A stretch of 35,901 bases of DNA from Nostoc sp. LEGE 06077. GTDB taxonomy: Bacteria; Cyanobacteriota; Cyanobacteriia; Cyanobacteriales; Nostocaceae. Below the pieces are notes generated by a model that worked only from the letters and a program-made list of their open reading frames with translations, had not been told where the DNA came from and did no database searches. This document shows positions 1-8,274 of this stretch, in pieces; positions within the stretch are counted from its first letter, which is position 1, and each line of letters opens with the position of its first letter. Position numbers and translations under genes: made by a program. The DNA lies in assembly GCF_015207705.1 (NCBI RefSeq), contig NZ_JADEWI010000070.1, forward strand, positions 1-35,901. The letters run 5' to 3'.

Positions 1-111
1 GTAGAGGAATTAACATCTCTGTTAGATAAGCTGTTGAATCAAGGCGAGTTAGTGATTAAGTGGCATCGGAAAATCAAAAACAAAGGCAATCTCAGCTATA
101 TTGCAGCTTAA
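1..111 (+). CDS. C-terminal end of an unidentified protein (5' end outside window)
   Basis: Frame 1 is open from the first base to a TAA at 109-111 and gives 36 residues that end in ...GNLSYIAA. The segment is charged and helical at first (VEELTSLLDKLLNQGELVIK), then has a basic stretch (KWHRKIKNKGN). This would fit the last helix and wing of a winged-helix domain, but it is too short to assign. It runs toward the palindromes at 160-254, which may mark its transcript end. Confidence 0.5.
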   Translation, partial: VEELTSLLDKLLNQGELVIKWHRKIKNKGNLSYIAA

Positions 112-159
112 ATGCTGATTAGCTTAAGACTTTTTTGTGAATACATAACGTGGCTGATG

Positions 160-180
160 TTAGACAGACATTCTGTCTAA
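160..180. repeat. Perfect 9-bp inverted repeat, 3-nt loop
   Basis: TTAGACAGA (160-168) and TCTGTCTAA (172-180) are exact reverse complements around CAT. It lies 48 nt after the stop of the partial gene at 1-111. No T-run follows, so it is a weak candidate for an intrinsic terminator. It could also be a protein-binding palindrome. Confidence 0.6.
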
Positions 181-198
181 AGTCGCAATTATGCTTTG

Positions 199-254
199 TA
201 TCTGGGATTCAGACGCGGTATCACGGTATCCATACCTCGGCTGAATCCCAGATA
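199..254. repeat. Long hairpin: 14-bp perfect arms with a nested 5-bp stem
   Basis: Arms 199-212 and 241-254 are exact 14-bp reverse complements (TATCTGGGATTCAG). The 28-nt spacer pairs again: GGTAT 217-221 with ATACC 232-236, plus two pairs between 214-215 and 238-239. The element can fold into one nearly continuous 56-nt stem-loop. It could be a cruciform or operator, a transcript-end structure, or a small non-autonomous repeat. The stretch 255-400 after it shows no gene. Confidence 0.6.
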
Positions 255-400
255 GAGACGCAACTGGAAATTCGGTTGAAGAAACGTTGATACCTGCGTT
301 TCTTACTTTGTAGCTGAAAGCCAAGGTTATGCAGAGATGGGGGTTAATGCACAGTTGTCAATTAAAATTTAAATAATTTATTTTTGTAATTCAATAAGTT

Positions 401-1744
401 TCATTGAGTACTGCTTGACTTTTCCCTTTCCTGTTTTAAGGGAATTTCAATCCAAAATACTGTTTTGTCGGGTACGGAGGTACATTTGAAGATACCCTGA
501 TGTTTCTCAACTATTATTTGATAGCTAATCGATAGCCCTAATCCTGTACCTTTTCCTACAGATTTAGTGCTAAAAAATGGGTCGAAAATACGTTGGCTTA
601 TTGATTTAGGTATACCTGCTCCGTTATCGGCGATTGTAATGACGATGCGGTTATTCTCTATAACTTTGGTTTGAATGTGAATGGTTGGGTTCGGTTGGCT
701 AATCTCTGTTTCTAAGGCATCGATCGCATTGCATAATACGTTCATAAACACCTGATTGAGTTGTCCAGGATAGCATTCTACACATGGTAAATTTCCATAT
801 TCTTTAATCACCTGAATCGGAATAGATGCTTGAGTTTTGAGTCTACTTTGAATAATTAATAGGGTTGATTCGATGCCATCATGAATATCTACTGCTTTCA
901 TGGATGCTTCATCTAATCGAGAAAAGGTGCGGAGCGAAAGGACTATTTCTTGAATGCGCTCTGCCCCAATCATCATCGATGACAGTAATTTCGGTAAATC
1001 TGCCTTTAGAAATTCATAATCAATTTGTTGAGCATATTTTTGGATTTTCTCTGTTGGCTGGGGATACTCCTGTTGGTAGTGTTTGAGCAAACCTATTAGC
1101 TCTTGAATATATCTATCTGCATGTGTGATATTACCATAGATAAAATTTACAGGATTATTAATTTCATGGGCAACACCTGCTACTAATTGTCCTAAAGCAG
1201 ACATTTTTTCATTTTGTATAAGTTGCGCTTGGGTATGTTGAAGTTTGCAAAGCATTTCTTCTAACAGGATAGCTTTCTGTCTTAACAACTCTTCTGAGAC
1301 TTGCAAGGCTTCTTTAGCGTTTTTCTGCTCGGTAACTTGATATTTCATCTCTTGGGTAAGACGACGTAATTGCAGGTGCGTTTTAACCCGTGCTAATACT
1401 TCTTTTTCTTGGAAGGGCTTGGTAATATAATCAACAGCCCCTAATTCCAACGCCTGTACTTTACTGTCAGTATCAGATAACGCCGTCATGAAAATGACTG
1501 GAATATCTTCTGTTTTGGGGTTAGATTTTAGCCGTTGACAAGTTTCAAAGCCGTCAATTCCCGGCATCATCACATCTAATAAAATTAGATCGGGAAGCCG
1601 ACGCTCTAACCGTTGTAAGGCAATTTCACCGCTAGTAGCAATTGCCACGGAGAAACCTGCATCACTGAGGGTTTCAGAGATGACATCAAGATTTGTGGGG
1701 GTGTCATCCACTATTAAAATAAAACCGTTGGTGGTAAATGACAT
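401..1744 (-). CDS. Response regulator-histidine kinase fusion (REC-coiled coil-HisKA-HATPase)
   Basis: A 447-aa soluble signalling protein. An N-terminal receiver (about 8-125) has acidic residues D13/D14, phospho-acceptor D57 in LLDVMMPG and K109 in TKPF. A long coiled coil (about 130-180) follows. The kinase core has an H-box with H193 (GVAHEINNP), an N-box near [11 protein letters not shown], a G1 box (IADNGAGIP) and a G2 box (GKGTGLGLS), so phosphorylation residues and ATP-binding motifs look intact. The receiver-first order suggests it takes phosphate from another kinase and then changes its own kinase output. The gene begins 12 bp after the hybrid kinase at 1757-4498 on the same strand, so the two are probably one operon and one phosphorelay (inference). 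No DNA-binding domain is present. Its kinase core resembles that at the end of the 8275-13704 protein. Confidence 0.92.
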   Translation of the reverse strand: MSFTTNGFILIVDDTPTNLDVISETLSDAGFSVAIATSGEIALQRLERRLPDLILLDVMMPGIDGFETCQRLKSNPKTEDIPVIFMTALSDTDSKVQALELGAVDYITKPFQEKEVLARVKTHLQLRRLTQEMKYQVTEQKNAKEALQVSEELLRQKAILLEEMLCKLQHTQAQLIQNEKMSALGQLVAGVAHEINNPVNFIYGNITHADRYIQELIGLLKHYQQEYPQPTEKIQKYAQQIDYEFLKADLPKLLSSMMIGAERIQEIVLSLRTFSRLDEASMKAVDIHDGIESTLLIIQSRLKTQASIPIQVIKEYGNLPCVECYPGQLNQVFMNVLCNAIDALETEISQPNPTIHIQTKVIENNRIVITIADNGAGIPKSISQRIFDPFFSTKSVGKGTGLGLSISYQIIVEKHQGIFKCTSVPDKTVFWIEIPLKQEREKSSSTQ

Positions 1745-1756
1745 CTTGACGACTCC

Positions 1757-4498
1757 CTAATTTTGCTCATGTAAATACTGGCGGAGGAATTGCTCCAGCT
1801 TTTGTTCTTGAAATTGTCTTGCTAGTTGCAAAACTTGTTGAACAAAAGGTCTGTAGCGATCGCTTTGTTGCTCGATTTGTTCGGCAAATTCAATTATCTG
1901 CTTGAAAAGCCCATCTTGTAATAGTTCCAGTAAGTGTTGTAAATCTTCTATTGACGGTGGAATGAGGGAAGCAGCTTCTTCAACTTTTGAGGTGTTTGAG
2001 GAAGCCTCAGCATAAATCCAGGTAAGGTTTAAATGCTTTGTCAGGAGGTTAAACAGTTCATCTATTTGTACTGGTTTGGGAAGAAAATCATCTCCGCCCG
2101 CTGCTATGCTCATTTGTCGATCAATATCAGCCACCGATGCTGAAGAAACAATAGCTAACAAATATTTTAAATCGTCGCTAGAGCGCAACTGTTTCAACAT
2201 TTCAAAGCCATCCATAACCGACATTGCTAAATCGGTAATGATTAAATCTGGTAATTTCTCTCTGGCTTTTTCTAAACCCTCTCGACCATTTTGGGCTTCT
2301 GTTAACTCAAACCCTAGAGGTTCCAGTAAATTGACCAACACAGAACGATTTTCCCAATGATCGTCCACAATCAATATCTTACGGCGTTGTCCTTGGTAAC
2401 TAATGATTTGTTTCCCTGCATTGATAGTGTGCTGCTGTACCCAATCTGCGATGATGGGAAATTCCACATCAAAGAAGAAGTCGCTACCCACATTGACTTG
2501 ACTTTTGACCTGAATAAGAGTGCCAATCATCTGGGCAATTTTTTGACTAATGGCTAAACCCAAACCTGTACCCTCGGCTCGACGTTGGCGATCACCTACT
2601 TGTTCAAATACTTGAAATAGCCGATTAATATCATCAGGTGCAATCCCAATTCCTGTATCTGCGACTAAGAATTTTAGCCGCACAAATTGATGATTTTCGG
2701 TGGGTATGTTCTCAACTTTAAATGTGACACTTCCTCGATCTGTAAATTTAATCCCATTACTCAATAGATTGATTAATACTTGGCGTAGCCGTTTTTCATC
2801 TGCTGCAATACTAATGGGTAAATCTGTATCTGGTTGGTAATAAAACTCAATCTTTTTTTGCTCCGCACGGATACAGCAAATTTCTACAATCCCCTGGAGA
2901 AAAGACGGCAAATGTATAGCTTTGGGGGAAAGTTCCAGTTTGCGAGCTTCGATTTTAGACAAATCGAGAATGTCGTTAATCAGGGTCAACAAGTGAGAAC
3001 CACATTGGTAAATGATATCTACTCCATGTCGTTCTTTGTTAGGTAAAGCTTGGGAGCGGTTGAGGATTTGAGCGTAGCCCAGAATACCATTGAGGGGGGT
3101 ACGCAGTTCATGGCTCATATTGGCGAGAAATTCACTTTTGGCTTGGTTGGCGCTGTCTGCTTCTTCTTTTGCTGCTTTGAGTTCAACCGTTCGTGATTCT
3201 ACTCGCTCCTCTAACCCTTCAATCAAATCCCTTAACTGAGATGCCATCTGGTTAAATGAATCACCCAACACTTCCAATTCATTTACCCCCCCAACCTCAA
3301 CCCTTTGGCCAAGTTCCCCAGAGGCAATTGCTTGGCTTGCTTCTTTTAATCGTAGAATGGGTCGAGTAATCCAACGAGATGTATAAATACCTAACACAGT
3401 GGTAACACCTAAAGCAGCAAAACATAACCACAGGGTATGGCGCAAACTGGCATCGATTTGTGCCATAAAATCTGATTCGGGGATGACTACGATTGTTAGC
3501 CAATCTAATCCTCGACCATCGGTGAACGGTTGAGCCCGCACAAGTTGGCGTTTGCCGTTAAATTCAAAAACTAAGTTCTCGGTAGAAGTAATTTTGTTTA
3601 AATTACCGAACTTTTTTAACAAGTATTTTGCCGTTGCTTGGGTTAACGCATTGCGGCTTTGTGTAGCCACAAGTCGAACCTGTTCGCTACCCTTTGTTAT
3701 ATAGGGTTGCTCAGAAGTTGAACTACCAACAATCTCTCCAGAGCGCTCGACAATAAAGGTTTGTCCAGATTGACTAATCTTGAGATTCCGCAAAAATTGG
3801 CTTATCTGAGGTAAGAAAATCTCAACTCCAATTACACCTTGGAATTTGCCAGTATCACTATATACTGGTGTACCAGCTTTAATTTCTAGAGCCAAAACGC
3901 TGGAAGATAGAGAAATTTCAGTCCATCCAGCTTGTCCTGGTTTATGTGTTGTTGAACCTCCAGCATATTTCAACAACTGGTATTCATTACTGTCAAATTC
4001 CGCACTTCGGAGTAATTTAGTCCGATGACCTTGCTCGTCTAGCAAATAGACATTTCTATTTTTCCCAGTGGACTGATCCTTAACTTTAAGGATAAATTGA
4101 CCATCATCTAATTTTTGAACGCCAATAAACTCACCCCGTTCATTGGCGTAATAAAGATAAGGAATAATTCCGTGAGTTTTGATTTGCTTAAGAAAGAATT
4201 TTTCTAAGGCTGGAGGGTCATCAATATTAAGATTACCGCTGTAGATGCTAGATAATAAAACTTGGTTAACAATATGGGGGGTATTTAAAAATGCTAGTGT
4301 TTCTTTCTCAGTGCGATTCGCCACCTCCTGTTCTAATTTGCTAGCTAACTCATTAACCGCTTGTTGCCCATTTTTAAATGAGAGGTATCCAACAAATCCT
4401 ACTACTGCAAAGATTTGCAGCACAAAGGGAATAATTAAGATTGCCCGTAGCGGTAATCGACGGATGAATTTGCTTGCTGGGTTCAATAAAGATGCCAT
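1757..4498 (-). CDS. Membrane hybrid histidine kinase (Cache-like sensor, HAMP, HisKA, HATPase, REC)
   Basis: A 913-aa membrane sensor kinase. A first hydrophobic helix (about 17-40) is followed by about 310 residues that should face the periplasm and look like a double-Cache ligand domain. A second membrane helix (about 352-372) leads into a HAMP linker (about 373-425). The kinase core carries the H-box [16 protein letters not shown] (autophosphorylated His about 463), an N-box near [12 protein letters not shown]1 ([12 protein letters not shown]) and G2 (GTGLGLAIS). A C-terminal receiver begins at [12 protein letters not shown], with acceptor Asp in [13 protein letters not shown] and Lys in LPKPVQ. 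About 100 helical residues follow the receiver; they could act as a phosphotransfer or partner-docking region, but no HPt motif was recognised. It is first in a probable operon with the 401-1744 protein. The ligand is unknown. Confidence 0.93.
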   Translation of the reverse strand: MASLLNPASKFIRRLPLRAILIIPFVLQIFAVVGFVGYLSFKNGQQAVNELASKLEQEVANRTEKETLAFLNTPHIVNQVLLSSIYSGNLNIDDPPALEKFFLKQIKTHGIIPYLYYANERGEFIGVQKLDDGQFILKVKDQSTGKNRNVYLLDEQGHRTKLLRSAEFDSNEYQLLKYAGGSTTHKPGQAGWTEISLSSSVLALEIKAGTPVYSDTGKFQGVIGVEIFLPQISQFLRNLKISQSGQTFIVERSGEIVGSSTSEQPYITKGSEQVRLVATQSRNALTQATAKYLLKKFGNLNKITSTENLVFEFNGKRQLVRAQPFTDGRGLDWLTIVVIPESDFMAQIDASLRHTLWLCFAALGVTTVLGIYTSRWITRPILRLKEASQAIASGELGQRVEVGGVNELEVLGDSFNQMASQLRDLIEGLEERVESRTVELKAAKEEADSANQAKSEFLANMSHELRTPLNGILGYAQILNRSQALPNKERHGVDIIYQCGSHLLTLINDILDLSKIEARKLELSPKAIHLPSFLQGIVEICCIRAEQKKIEFYYQPDTDLPISIAADEKRLRQVLINLLSNGIKFTDRGSVTFKVENIPTENHQFVRLKFLVADTGIGIAPDDINRLFQVFEQVGDRQRRAEGTGLGLAISQKIAQMIGTLIQVKSQVNVGSDFFFDVEFPIIADWVQQHTINAGKQIISYQGQRRKILIVDDHWENRSVLVNLLEPLGFELTEAQNGREGLEKAREKLPDLIITDLAMSVMDGFEMLKQLRSSDDLKYLLAIVSSASVADIDRQMSIAAGGDDFLPKPVQIDELFNLLTKHLNLTWIYAEASSNTSKVEEAASLIPPSIEDLQHLLELLQDGLFKQIIEFAEQIEQQSDRYRPFVQQVLQLARQFQEQKLEQFLRQYLHEQN

Positions 4499-4637
4499 AA
4501 AGTTAGCCTATGAGATATAGGACTAATTACATATATGATTATTGTTCCCTTAAAAGCTCAGGATATAACAAGGCGATTAATTTTCCAAAAAGCTTTATAC
4601 TACTGGAGCCTTGATTAGGTAATCGACCATCAGGTGA

Positions 4638-5189
4638 AAGTCTAACTGTCTTGAAGCTTACTTTATCCGAGGCTGTCTCTATTTAGAATTAAAAAAATAT
4701 AGAGAAGCTATTGCAGATTTAACTAGCGCAATCACAATTAGGCAACATGATGTCGAAAGTTATTTTTATCGTTCCGAGGCTTATGCAGCAATCAACTCTT
4801 TTAGTAGTGCGTTAAAAGACTTGGTGCGAGTTATCGAGATGAATCCCATGTATAATAATGCTTACTTTAAAAGAGGAAATGTTTATGCAGCGTTAAACGA
4901 GTATGATAAAGCAATTGCAGACTATACTCAATTCATCAAGATAGAACCGAATTGTGCTGATGCCTACTACATGAGAGGTTGTGTAGCAGCCATAGCTGAT
5001 CTAAATGAAGTAATTAGGATTGACCCTGAGTATGCTGATGCCTACAGCAAACGAGGTTACATCTATAAAGAGAAATGAGAGAAAAATAAAGCGATTGCAG
5101 AATTTGAGTTAGCAATTAATATCTTATATAAAAAATCTAAATTAGATAAAGTGAAATTTATGCAAAATGAAATTATAAAAATTCTCTAA
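4638..5189 (+). pseudogene. Broken TPR-repeat gene
   Basis: One reading frame runs from just after a TGA (4635-4637) to a TAA at 5187-5189 and encodes successive 34-residue TPR units. Examples are REAIADLTSAI, then NAYFKRGNVYAALNEYDKAIADY, then ADAYSKRGYIYKEK. It has no usable ATG at its 5' end and is interrupted by an in-frame TGA at 5076-5078, after which the same frame continues with TPR-like KNKAIAEFELAI. The fragment has therefore lost its 5' end and gained a nonsense codon. TPR units often stand N-terminal to CHAT domains in cyanobacteria, and a CHAT fragment follows in another frame. The two may be halves of one dead TPR-CHAT gene with an internal deletion (inference). Confidence 0.7.
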
Positions 5190-5212
5190 TTGAAAATTCT
5201 AGTATCAGTTTA

Positions 5213-5923
5213 ATGCCTAGTTTCAGTCTGACTGATACCAAATATGTTGACATTAAAAAAGCTGAAGTCCTGGGAATGGGTGCATCTCAATTCATCAACT
5301 TAGACCCACTACCATCTGTACCGTCAGAGTTAACTACCATCACTCAGAAGCTTTGGTTTGGTAGAGCTTTCTTAAATGAAGACTTTACTTTGAAAAATCT
5401 CACCGCCCAACGACAACAAAAAGCCTTCGGGATTGTTCACCTCGCTACCCACGGGGAATTCAAATCAGGTGTAGCCGGTAACTCTTACATTCAATTGTGG
5501 GATAGTAAACTTCAAATGAATCAGATGCGTCAACTTGGCTGGAATAACCCACCTGTGGAACTAGTAGTGCTGAGTGCGTGTCGTACAGCCTTGGGTGACA
5601 AAGAGGCAGAATTTGGTTTTGCTGGCTTTGCGATACAGTCTGGTGCTAAGTCTGCATTGGCGAGTTTATGGTCTGTCTCTGATGAAGGTACTTTCGGATT
5701 GATGACTCAATTTTACGAAAAGCTGAGACTCGCTCCTATCAAAGCTGAAGCCCTCAGACGAGCTCAAGTAGCAATGCTTAAAGGTCAAGTGCGACTAGAA
5801 AACGGTAGACTCAGAACTGCTCGTGGTGATTTACCTCTACCATCTGTCTTATTAGAACTTGGCGACAGAAAGTTGACTCACCCCTTTTTCTGGTCTGCTT
5901 TTACAATGATTGGCAATCCTTAG
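5213..5923 (+). CDS. CHAT-domain (caspase-like) protein, N-terminally truncated
   Basis: A 236-aa open frame covering the C-terminal protease half of a TPR-CHAT protein. The catalytic pair is visible: His in HLATHGEF and Cys in VLSACRTALGD. The usual later motifs GAKSALASLW and the ending HPFFWSAFTMIGNP are also present. CHAT domains are clan CD cysteine peptidases related to caspases and separases, and full proteins normally carry TPRs that control activity. Here the frame is open only from 5171, and the assigned ATG at 5213 falls where full-length relatives are already inside the domain. No clear Shine-Dalgarno site precedes it. It is probably the surviving end of a disrupted gene, although the core itself is intact and could still make protein. 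Confidence 0.72.
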   Translation: MPSFSLTDTKYVDIKKAEVLGMGASQFINLDPLPSVPSELTTITQKLWFGRAFLNEDFTLKNLTAQRQQKAFGIVHLATHGEFKSGVAGNSYIQLWDSKLQMNQMRQLGWNNPPVELVVLSACRTALGDKEAEFGFAGFAIQSGAKSALASLWSVSDEGTFGLMTQFYEKLRLAPIKAEALRRAQVAMLKGQVRLENGRLRTARGDLPLPSVLLELGDRKLTHPFFWSAFTMIGNP

Positions 5924-6238
5924 TAACAGAATAGCCAGAATTATGTTGGCTATTGCATAATCATCAGAAAAATGGCTTGTATCCCATTATTTTGGTCAAC
6001 CAGAGAATCGTACCAAGGTGTTTCATGTTTTGTTTAACCTGATCACTGATGCAGAAATGCGATTGTCGTTCGCGTAGCGTCTCGAAGAAGACCGGCCAAG
6101 GGCGATCGCATCACCAAGAAAAGTTAAAAGTGCAATTGAGAAAGTGGTGTAGCGAATTGTGTTAAGTGCCACCCGATGCAACAAAATTGCGTGTCAGTGC
6201 AACAAAGGTGCAAATTAACGCATTTAGCCAATTTGTAG
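5924..6238. repeat. Intergenic stretch with dispersed Nostoc repeat and HIP1 site
   Basis: No gene seen. 6067-6091 carries the CGTTCGCGTAGCGTCTCG-type extragenic repeat common in Nostoc genomes (recognised from memory). It is followed by a HIP1 octamer GCGATCGC at 6102-6109. Confidence 0.55.
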
Positions 6239-6260
6239 GGTGAGCAAACATTTGCCCACC
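6239..6260 (-). terminator. Hairpin downstream of the CAP-domain gene
   Basis: GGTG-A-GCAAA (6239-6248) pairs with TTTGC-C-CACC (6251-6260), with one A/C mismatch and a 2-nt loop. It lies 33 nt after the stop codon of the gene at 6293-6865 on the minus strand. The sequence resembles the widespread Nostoc GGTGGGCAATGCCCACC element, so it is both a dispersed repeat and a possible transcript terminator. No strong U-run follows. Confidence 0.4.
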
Positions 6261-6292
6261 TTATTTAGATAAGTTGAGCAAACAGCAGACAA

Positions 6293-6865
6293 CTAGGGTT
6301 TCAGCACATTATCAGCAAACTGCCCTTGCACATTACCTGCGGGAGAATACTGACAAACTACATAGAAGCCATCGTACTTAGTACCCTCAATTGTTGCAGG
6401 GCCAGGTGCAGCACCACAGCCTACTTTGGTACTGCCCTTCCAGACTACCTGAGTAAAATGCCCGGTGTTGCCAGAAAATACAGGTTTGGTGTAGTCATAG
6501 TCTTTAATTTCACTGTACCAGTCTTCAACTGCTGCGCTACCTAAGTTTGTTGAGTCTCCATCTCCACTCCAGTATATGTTCTCTCCTACATTGTTTCGAT
6601 TGGTACTGTGTTCCAAGTCACCTTTAGCTGCTATAGTTTGCGCCCAAGCTTGGGCGCTCTGGTTGAGAGTATCATCGATAGTCACGTTAGGACTCTTATG
6701 CTTGGCTCGATAAGTGTTGTGTGCAGATATCACATCGCTACGCAACTTAGCTAAGTCAATAGATGTCTCTCCTAAAACAAAGTGAGTACCAATTGTTGCT
6801 CCAGTGAGTGCAATAGCTAAAGTTGTAGCTGTTGTTAGGGTTAGAGTTGAAAAGAATTTCTTCAT
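6293..6865 (-). CDS. Secreted CAP-superfamily (SCP/PR-1-like) protein
   Basis: A 190-aa exported protein. The N-terminus MKKFFSTLTLTTATTLAIALTG is a classic Sec signal peptide, with basic residues and then a hydrophobic core. Cleavage is likely before about residue 33, so it should act in the periplasm or outside the cell. The mature part is a single CAP domain: HNTYRAKH at the start, an HST...VGENIYW segment, GHFTQVVWKGSTKVGCG, and the ending VCQYSPAGNVQGQFADNV. The two His and the Glu that form the CAP cavity are present. Family roles range from lipid binding to defence, and the bacterial substrate is usually unknown. It stands alone in a decayed region and looks intact. Confidence 0.88.
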   Translation of the reverse strand: MKKFFSTLTLTTATTLAIALTGATIGTHFVLGETSIDLAKLRSDVISAHNTYRAKHKSPNVTIDDTLNQSAQAWAQTIAAKGDLEHSTNRNNVGENIYWSGDGDSTNLGSAAVEDWYSEIKDYDYTKPVFSGNTGHFTQVVWKGSTKVGCGAAPGPATIEGTKYDGFYVVCQYSPAGNVQGQFADNVLKP

Positions 6866-7164
6866 GGTTTTGTATCTCTTGAGTTAACTTTTGTTTGTTT
6901 GTTAATCGATTACACAGATTCAGTGAATTTGTAAGTATTCTCAACTAAACATTGTGTAGAGATATTGCGATACAGCATCTTTGCCCAATGCAACGTTTCT
7001 ACTGAACCGTATAGGCGCATAAACTTCTTGGCTGAGGGCAACTATTATAAATATGGCTAGATTAAAGGATACGTAGCACCATACAATTAATACATTTACG
7101 ATGCAAGGACAGTTAAGACAGTTAAGTAAACATTTAATAAATGCTTAATAATTGGTTTTTAGAC

Positions 7165-7800
7165 TATCTCCTGGTGTCTACACTTTTCCCCGACATAGCA
7201 ATCACAATCCTTTCTTGCTGCGCCCGCTCAAAAGAAGTGATTACACCCGATTTCACTTGTGCTGCCTCTGGCTTCCTCCCTTCAAAGCAAGCTGCCACTT
7301 TCTACAACCAAGGCGTGATTTGATTCCAATCCTCGTTCGGAGTGTTTCTTTGAGATAAGCAATGTCTACGACAAGCCGCTAAAAGCGTCTACGCACCCGG
7401 TACATTCTTCCAACATCGCTTGACGGTACGCCCAATCTCTGCATTGAGTCGAAACTGTGGAGTACAGGGTATTTCTCGTAACTGTAGCAATACGAATTGC
7501 ACTTCCTGCTGGCTGGGCTGTATTGATTTTTCTAAAGATGTGGAATAATCATCCTCATCATCATCTAATACCATTACCCTTTGGTGAGATTACAGATGCT
7601 CCACTGAACACTTCAAGGTATCTTTGTATGGTGTTATGAACTACAAGTGTGTTCCCTGTTATGAAAACGAGTTTCCTGATCGGCGCATCTTTTGCGCTTC
7701 CTTTAGTTTTGGCTACTTCAATAAGCGCACGAGGAATTAGAGTCTCTTCCAAGACAACTGTGAATTCTTCATCTAGTGCTAAAGAAAGTTTAGTACACAA
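7165..7800 (-). pseudogene. Decayed minus-strand gene of unknown family
   Basis: Consecutive minus-strand open segments read like pieces of one protein. 7561-7800 gives ...VVLEETLIPRALIEVAKTKG and ends SPKGNGIR. At 7565-7577 a different frame continues with RVMVLDDDEDDYS to a stop at 7389, ending IGRTVKRCWKNVPGA. Further protein-like text lies down to about 7165 (SQRNTPNEDWNQITPWL, then FERAQQERIVIAMSGKS) with another stop. The composition is protein-like, but the family was not recognised. At least one frameshift and two stops make expression of a full protein unlikely. There is no good start codon; the first segment begins at a TTG. Confidence 0.4.
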
Positions 7801-7971
7801 ATGTTGGCACTGTTAGAACAAACCACAGCCACTTCAATCGATGAGTTTATTCGTCAGGAATTGAATTTAGACGGAGTTCCACCGGATTTAATTCGTTTAG
7901 GAATTGAAAAACTGCTCCAGAATTCTCATCTCAAATATAAGTTCGACGGCTGGAATAATAACCAAAATTAA
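7801..7971 (+). CDS. Possible small protein, 56 aa, unknown
   Basis: An ATG at 7801 opens 56 codons, with stop TAA 7969-7971, giving MLALLEQTTATSIDEF... and the helical segment PPDLIRLGIEKLLQ. The upstream Shine-Dalgarno match is weak (AAAGAAAG, 7781-7788 region). The frame lies between two dead genes and directly precedes the kinase remnant at 7981, so it may itself be a scrap. The amphipathic helices are the only support. No family recognised. Confidence 0.3.
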   Translation: MLALLEQTTATSIDEFIRQELNLDGVPPDLIRLGIEKLLQNSHLKYKFDGWNNNQN

Positions 7972-7980
7972 AATCTTTAG

Positions 7981-8158
7981 GAGAAATATGATTAAATATA
8001 TAATTGACAATTTATTTACGACGAAAGCTGTCGGGAAAGCTGCGGGGTTAGAATTGGTAATCGCCCGTACAATCGTCGAAGAAACTCATGGTGGACAACT
8101 AAACTGCAAATCTTTTATGAGTGAAGGAACAGAATTTTTAATTGAAATTCTAGTGTAA
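7981..8158 (+). pseudogene. C-terminal remnant of a histidine kinase
   Basis: The translation IIDNLFTTKAVGKAAGLEL, then IARTIVEETHGG and EGTEFLIEILV matches the last part of a HATPase domain (F-box, G2 box and final strand). The G2 glycines are damaged: GKAAGLEL stands where GKGTGLGL is expected, as in the gene at 401-1744. Everything upstream of this segment (H-box, N-box, G1) is missing. It is a dead kinase tail. The similar ending of the large kinase just downstream (FTTKGIGTGTGLGL) suggests a paralogous kinase once stood here. Confidence 0.65.
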
Positions 8159-8274
8159 TCACACAATAGGGTTAAGCATTATTTAACTAATTTTAAAGTT
8201 TTAATACATAATGGGATTTAATAGTTAAATTTCTCAATTTTGAGGGAATTATAACGATGAGATAAATTCCCTAG

